Shown piece after piece: positions 61,400 through 64,000 of a DNA stretch of 64,000 bases (the stretch's first letter is position 1; each line of letters begins with the position of its first letter). This DNA comes from Bacillus sp. OV166. Its GTDB lineage: Bacteria; Bacillota; Bacilli; Bacillales; Cytobacillaceae. The notes beneath the pieces were generated by a model. The model had not been told where the DNA came from. It did not search any database and was given only the letters and a program-made list of their open reading frames with translations. The stretch covers positions 2,675,001 to 2,739,000 of the forward strand of contig NZ_FXWM01000001.1 of assembly GCF_900177675.1 (NCBI RefSeq). Direction: 5' to 3'. The translations under genes and the position numbers were made by a program.

Positions 61400-62218
61400 A
61401 TGAAAAAAGCATTAACAATCGCTGGTTCTGATAGCGGCGGTGGAGCAGGAATTCAAGCGGATTTAAAGACATTTCAGGAATTAGAGGTTTTCGGAATGTC
61501 AGCATTGACCGCTGTAACGGCCCAAAATACATTAGGAGTCCATGCTGTCTATCCAATGACAGCTGAGGCAGTCGTAAAACAGATCGAAGCGATCGGCGAG
61601 GATATCGGTGCGGATGCGGTGAAAACAGGAATGCTTTTTAATGCTGAAATCATCGAGGCCGTCGCTGCACAGCTCAGGAATTATCAATGGCAAAATATTG
61701 TTGTCGATCCAGTCATGATTGCTAAAGGTGGCGCTTCCTTGTTGCAAATGGAAGCCATTTCTGCCATGAAAAAATACTTATTGCCGCTAGCAACGGTAAT
61801 CACCCCGAATATTCCAGAAGCGGAAGTACTAACGGGCATGTCGATTATGACGGTGGAAGATAAACTGGAGTCTGCTAAAAGACTACATGCGTTAGGCGTA
61901 AAAAATGTCGTGATTAAGGGTGGCCATGATGAAAATGAGTCTGAATCCACTGATTTATTATTTGATGGAAAGGAATTTTCCTACTTTACCAGCAAGAGAA
62001 TTCAGACAAAGAACACACATGGAACAGGTTGTACTTTTTCAGCAGTAATTACTGCTGAACTAGCAAAAGGGGAAACTCTTTATGAAGCAGTATGTATAGC
62101 AAAGGATTTTATTCAGGCGGCAATTGAGAACCATTTGGAGATCGGGCAAGGACATGGTCCAACTAACCATTGGGCATATCGAAAAAGGAAAAGCGCTAAG
62201 GAGCTGGCTGAATTATGA
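61400..62218 (+). CDS. thiD: Hydroxymethylpyrimidine/phosphomethylpyrimidine kinase
   Basis: 272 aa kinase acting on HMP and HMP-P. N-terminal [17 protein letters not shown] (~8-24, described in part), DPVMIAKGG (~107), TPNIPEAE and the C-terminal HGTGCTFSA (~213, catalytic Cys) are the ThiD signature. GGGGGTAATTTG precedes the start; the stop overlaps the thiE start (ATGA). Confidence 0.96.
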   Translation: MKKALTIAGSDSGGGAGIQADLKTFQELEVFGMSALTAVTAQNTLGVHAVYPMTAEAVVKQIEAIGEDIGADAVKTGMLFNAEIIEAVAAQLRNYQWQNIVVDPVMIAKGGASLLQMEAISAMKKYLLPLATVITPNIPEAEVLTGMSIMTVEDKLESAKRLHALGVKNVVIKGGHDENESESTDLLFDGKEFSYFTSKRIQTKNTHGTGCTFSAVITAELAKGETLYEAVCIAKDFIQAAIENHLEIGQGHGPTNHWAYRKRKSAKELAEL

Positions 62219-62886
62219 AAAACCTACAAGCGGCTTTAAGTGTTTATTTTATCATGGGCAGTACCAACTGTTTAAAGGATCCAGCCGAAGTATTAAAAGA
62301 GGCAATTGCCGGTGGGATTACACTTTTTCAATATCGAGAAAAGGGTGACGGCGCATTAACTGGAGCTGACAAATATGCACTTGCGAAAGAACTTCAAGCA
62401 ATTTGCAGAGCACATCATATCTCTTTCATTGTTAATGACGATATCGAGTTGGCTGTGGCAATTGATGCGGACGGTGTACATATCGGACAAGAGGATGAAA
62501 CGGTATTCACAGTTCGAGAGAAGATTAGCGATAGGAGAATCCTTGGGGTTTCAGTCCATTCAACGGAAGAAGCAATGATTGCAATAAGCGGTGGTGCTGA
62601 CTATTTTGGCATTGGCCCTGTTTTTCCGACAAAAACAAAGGCGGATGCCAAGCCATCACGGGGAACAATACTGATCGAAAAATTACGAAAAGATGGCATT
62701 GATATTCCGATTGTTGGGATCGGCGGGATCACGGTAGAAAACGCTCAATCGGTAGTGGAAGCTGGGGCAAATGGGGTTTCCGTTATTACGGCAATAAGTC
62801 ATGCAGAATCACCAATCGAAGCAGCCAGAGCGTTAAGAAAAAGTGTCGGTATTCATGAGAGGTATTCAAATGAACAAAACACATAA
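62215..62886 (+). CDS. thiE: Thiamine-phosphate synthase
   Basis: 223 aa TIM barrel coupling HMP-PP with thiazole phosphate. Motifs: FQYREKG (~42-48), [10 protein letters not shown] (~74), DGVHIGQED (~92), [19 protein letters not shown] (~137) and PIVGIGGIT (~170). Overlaps thiD by 4 bp and thiW by 17 bp, so all are translated together. Confidence 0.96.
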   Translation: MKNLQAALSVYFIMGSTNCLKDPAEVLKEAIAGGITLFQYREKGDGALTGADKYALAKELQAICRAHHISFIVNDDIELAVAIDADGVHIGQEDETVFTVREKISDRRILGVSVHSTEEAMIAISGGADYFGIGPVFPTKTKADAKPSRGTILIEKLRKDGIDIPIVGIGGITVENAQSVVEAGANGVSVITAISHAESPIEAARALRKSVGIHERYSNEQNT

Positions 62887-63382
62887 ACTGACGTTAACTG
62901 CTATGATGATAGCCATTGGTACCATTTCAAGCAACCTGTTCTATATACCGATTGGATTTACAAAGGTCTTCCCGGTTCAGCACTTTTTGAACGTTTTATC
63001 AGCCGTTCTTTTAGGACCTTATTATGCTGTAGCTCAGGCCTTTTGCGTTTCCCTGCTAAGAAATCTGATGGGAACTGGTTCGATTTTTGCCTTTCCCGGA
63101 AGTATGGTTGGAGCCTTACTGGCCTCGCTATTATTTTGGAAGACTAGGAAGATCTATCTTGCTTTTATCGGTGAAGTAATTGGAACGGGTATCATTGGGG
63201 CACTGCTTTCTTACCCAATCGCTATTCTTTTTCTCGGTGAAAAGGCCACATTATTTGGGTTTATTCCATTATTTATATTTAGCTCGTTTGCTGGAGCGCT
63301 GATTGGATTTATTATTTTAACCGTATTTTTAAGAAAGAAAGTTTTGATTGTTAGTGAAAATGATACCACTATCAGAAACTAA
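62870..63382 (+). CDS. thiW: ThiW, predicted thiazole-specific ECF S component
   Basis: 170 aa integral membrane protein of about five or six helices. The N-terminus [15 protein letters not shown] and the [20 protein letters not shown] region match ThiW, an energy-coupling-factor substrate subunit thought to import the thiazole moiety. Start ATG 62870 with GAGAGG 7 bases upstream; the longer frame from 62843 is less likely. The EcfAAT module would be elsewhere. Partnership with thiM (thiazole kinase) is consistent. Confidence 0.9.
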   Translation: MNKTHKLTLTAMMIAIGTISSNLFYIPIGFTKVFPVQHFLNVLSAVLLGPYYAVAQAFCVSLLRNLMGTGSIFAFPGSMVGALLASLLFWKTRKIYLAFIGEVIGTGIIGALLSYPIAILFLGEKATLFGFIPLFIFSSFAGALIGFIILTVFLRKKVLIVSENDTTIRN

Positions 63383-63398
63383 TCATGGGAGTAAACAA

Positions 63399-64000
63399 AT
63401 GAAAGAGGATTTGCTTGAAAAAATCTCACAAGAAGTTGAAGCGAGAAAAGCGGAATTAATCGAATTGTTGACCAACCTTATCGCTTTTCCAACCGTTAGT
63501 CCTCCTGCACGGAATACAAATGATATCCAGGGATTTATAAAAGGGTATTTAGAAAACATGGGATTTTCCACAGATAAGTGGGATGTCTATCCCGGAGATC
63601 CGAATGTGGTTGGCCACTTACCTGGAGAATCTTCTGATCAATATAATAGTTTGATTATAAATGGTCATGTGGATGTCGCGGAAGTTGGTGATAATACAGA
63701 ATGGGATTATTCTCCGTTTTCTGCCTATCGCAAAGATTCCTACATATATGGACGTGGTGTGGCAGATATGAAAGGTGGAATTGCAGCATCCCTAATCGCA
63801 ATTAAACTTTTAAAAGATCTGGGTATCCCGCTCAAAGGTGATCTCCAATTTCAATCTGTTATCGGTGAAGAAGTTGGAGAGGCTGGGACGCTGGCATGCA
63901 CTGAGAGGGGTTATACCGCTGACTATGCAGTAGTGGTTGATACAAGTGATTTACATATTCAAGGACAAGGCGGCGTCATAACTGGATGGATTACCATTCA
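63399..64000 (+). CDS. M20-family metallopeptidase/deacylase, 3' end outside window
   Basis: The first 200 codons of an ArgE/DapE-type enzyme: metal motifs NGHVDVAEVGD (His/Asp), GRGVADMKGG (bridging Asp) and GEEVGEAGT (Glu-Glu), start ATG 63399 with GGGAG upstream, 16 bp after thiW. Such proteins are usually annotated as acetylornithine deacetylase. In this riboswitch operon it is more likely a YlmB-type formylaminopyrimidine deformylase/hydrolase for pyrimidine salvage; the assignment rests on context and family resemblance. Confidence 0.85.
   Translation, partial: MKEDLLEKISQEVEARKAELIELLTNLIAFPTVSPPARNTNDIQGFIKGYLENMGFSTDKWDVYPGDPNVVGHLPGESSDQYNSLIINGHVDVAEVGDNTEWDYSPFSAYRKDSYIYGRGVADMKGGIAASLIAIKLLKDLGIPLKGDLQFQSVIGEEVGEAGTLACTERGYTADYAVVVDTSDLHIQGQGGVITGWITI

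Overview
The window looks like the chromosome of a low-GC, Gram-positive, aerobic, spore-former-type Bacillaceae bacterium (Bacillus/Neobacillus-like). The evidence is AT-rich DNA, strong AGGAGG ribosome binding sites, frequent GTG/TTG starts, U-tailed intrinsic terminators, CcpA-type cre boxes, a TPP riboswitch and typical Bacillus families (ppaC, YwaC-type alarmone synthetase, hutUIG, tctCBA, DctA, thiMDE-thiW). No rRNA, tRNA or CRISPR array was seen. This is inference from gene content; no database was searched.

Layout. 1-6.3 kb: end of an MBL-fold hydrolase, then a tight operon of acyl-CoA synthetase, R2-like ligand-binding oxidase (R2lox), aldehyde dehydrogenase and Fe-alcohol dehydrogenase, which reads like an oxidise-and-activate pathway ending in acyl-CoA. 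6.3-10 kb: an 11-unit ~20.5-bp tandem repeat, a frameshifted GNAT gene, and ppaC, whose terminator loop carries a complete IS3-family element. 10-18 kb: housekeeping and small regulators (HAD phosphatase, MmcQ-like protein, Tag glycosylase, TetR, small alarmone synthetase, CBS protein, metallophosphoesterase). TetR-type operators recur in front of tetR, on a divergent promoter and at the distant phosphoesterase gene. Two paralogous 53-aa genes flank the tetR group.

18-31.7 kb: a copper/multicopper-oxidase island. csoR precedes a Tat-signal cupredoxin protein, a second cupredoxin protein without a signal, tatA, a CopC protein, a very large CopD-multicopper-oxidase fusion (broken in the given sequence by one frameshift) and a PKD-domain secreted protein. 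Copper-ligand motifs are split in a complementary way between the first two proteins, as if they build one heteromeric oxidase. An ECF sigma/anti-sigma pair converges on the island from the right. This island is the best candidate for an undescribed system.

33-45 kb: UMF1-type transporter and phosphodiesterase, an esterase, a tctCBA tricarboxylate transporter behind a near-perfect cre box with a downstream CitA/CitB-type two-component system, then an IS1182-like element inserted into that system's terminator with a 23-bp palindromic duplication, and a flavodoxin. 45-56 kb: ATP-grasp protein, GIY-YIG-like protein, TerD, an AraC-type regulator with a degenerate receiver, hutUIG without hutH/hutP, and a decayed two-component pair. 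56-64 kb: glutaredoxin, dctA (with cre) and its own two-component pair, then a TPP-riboswitch thiamine-salvage operon thiM-thiD-thiE-thiW ending in an M20 peptidase cut by the window edge.
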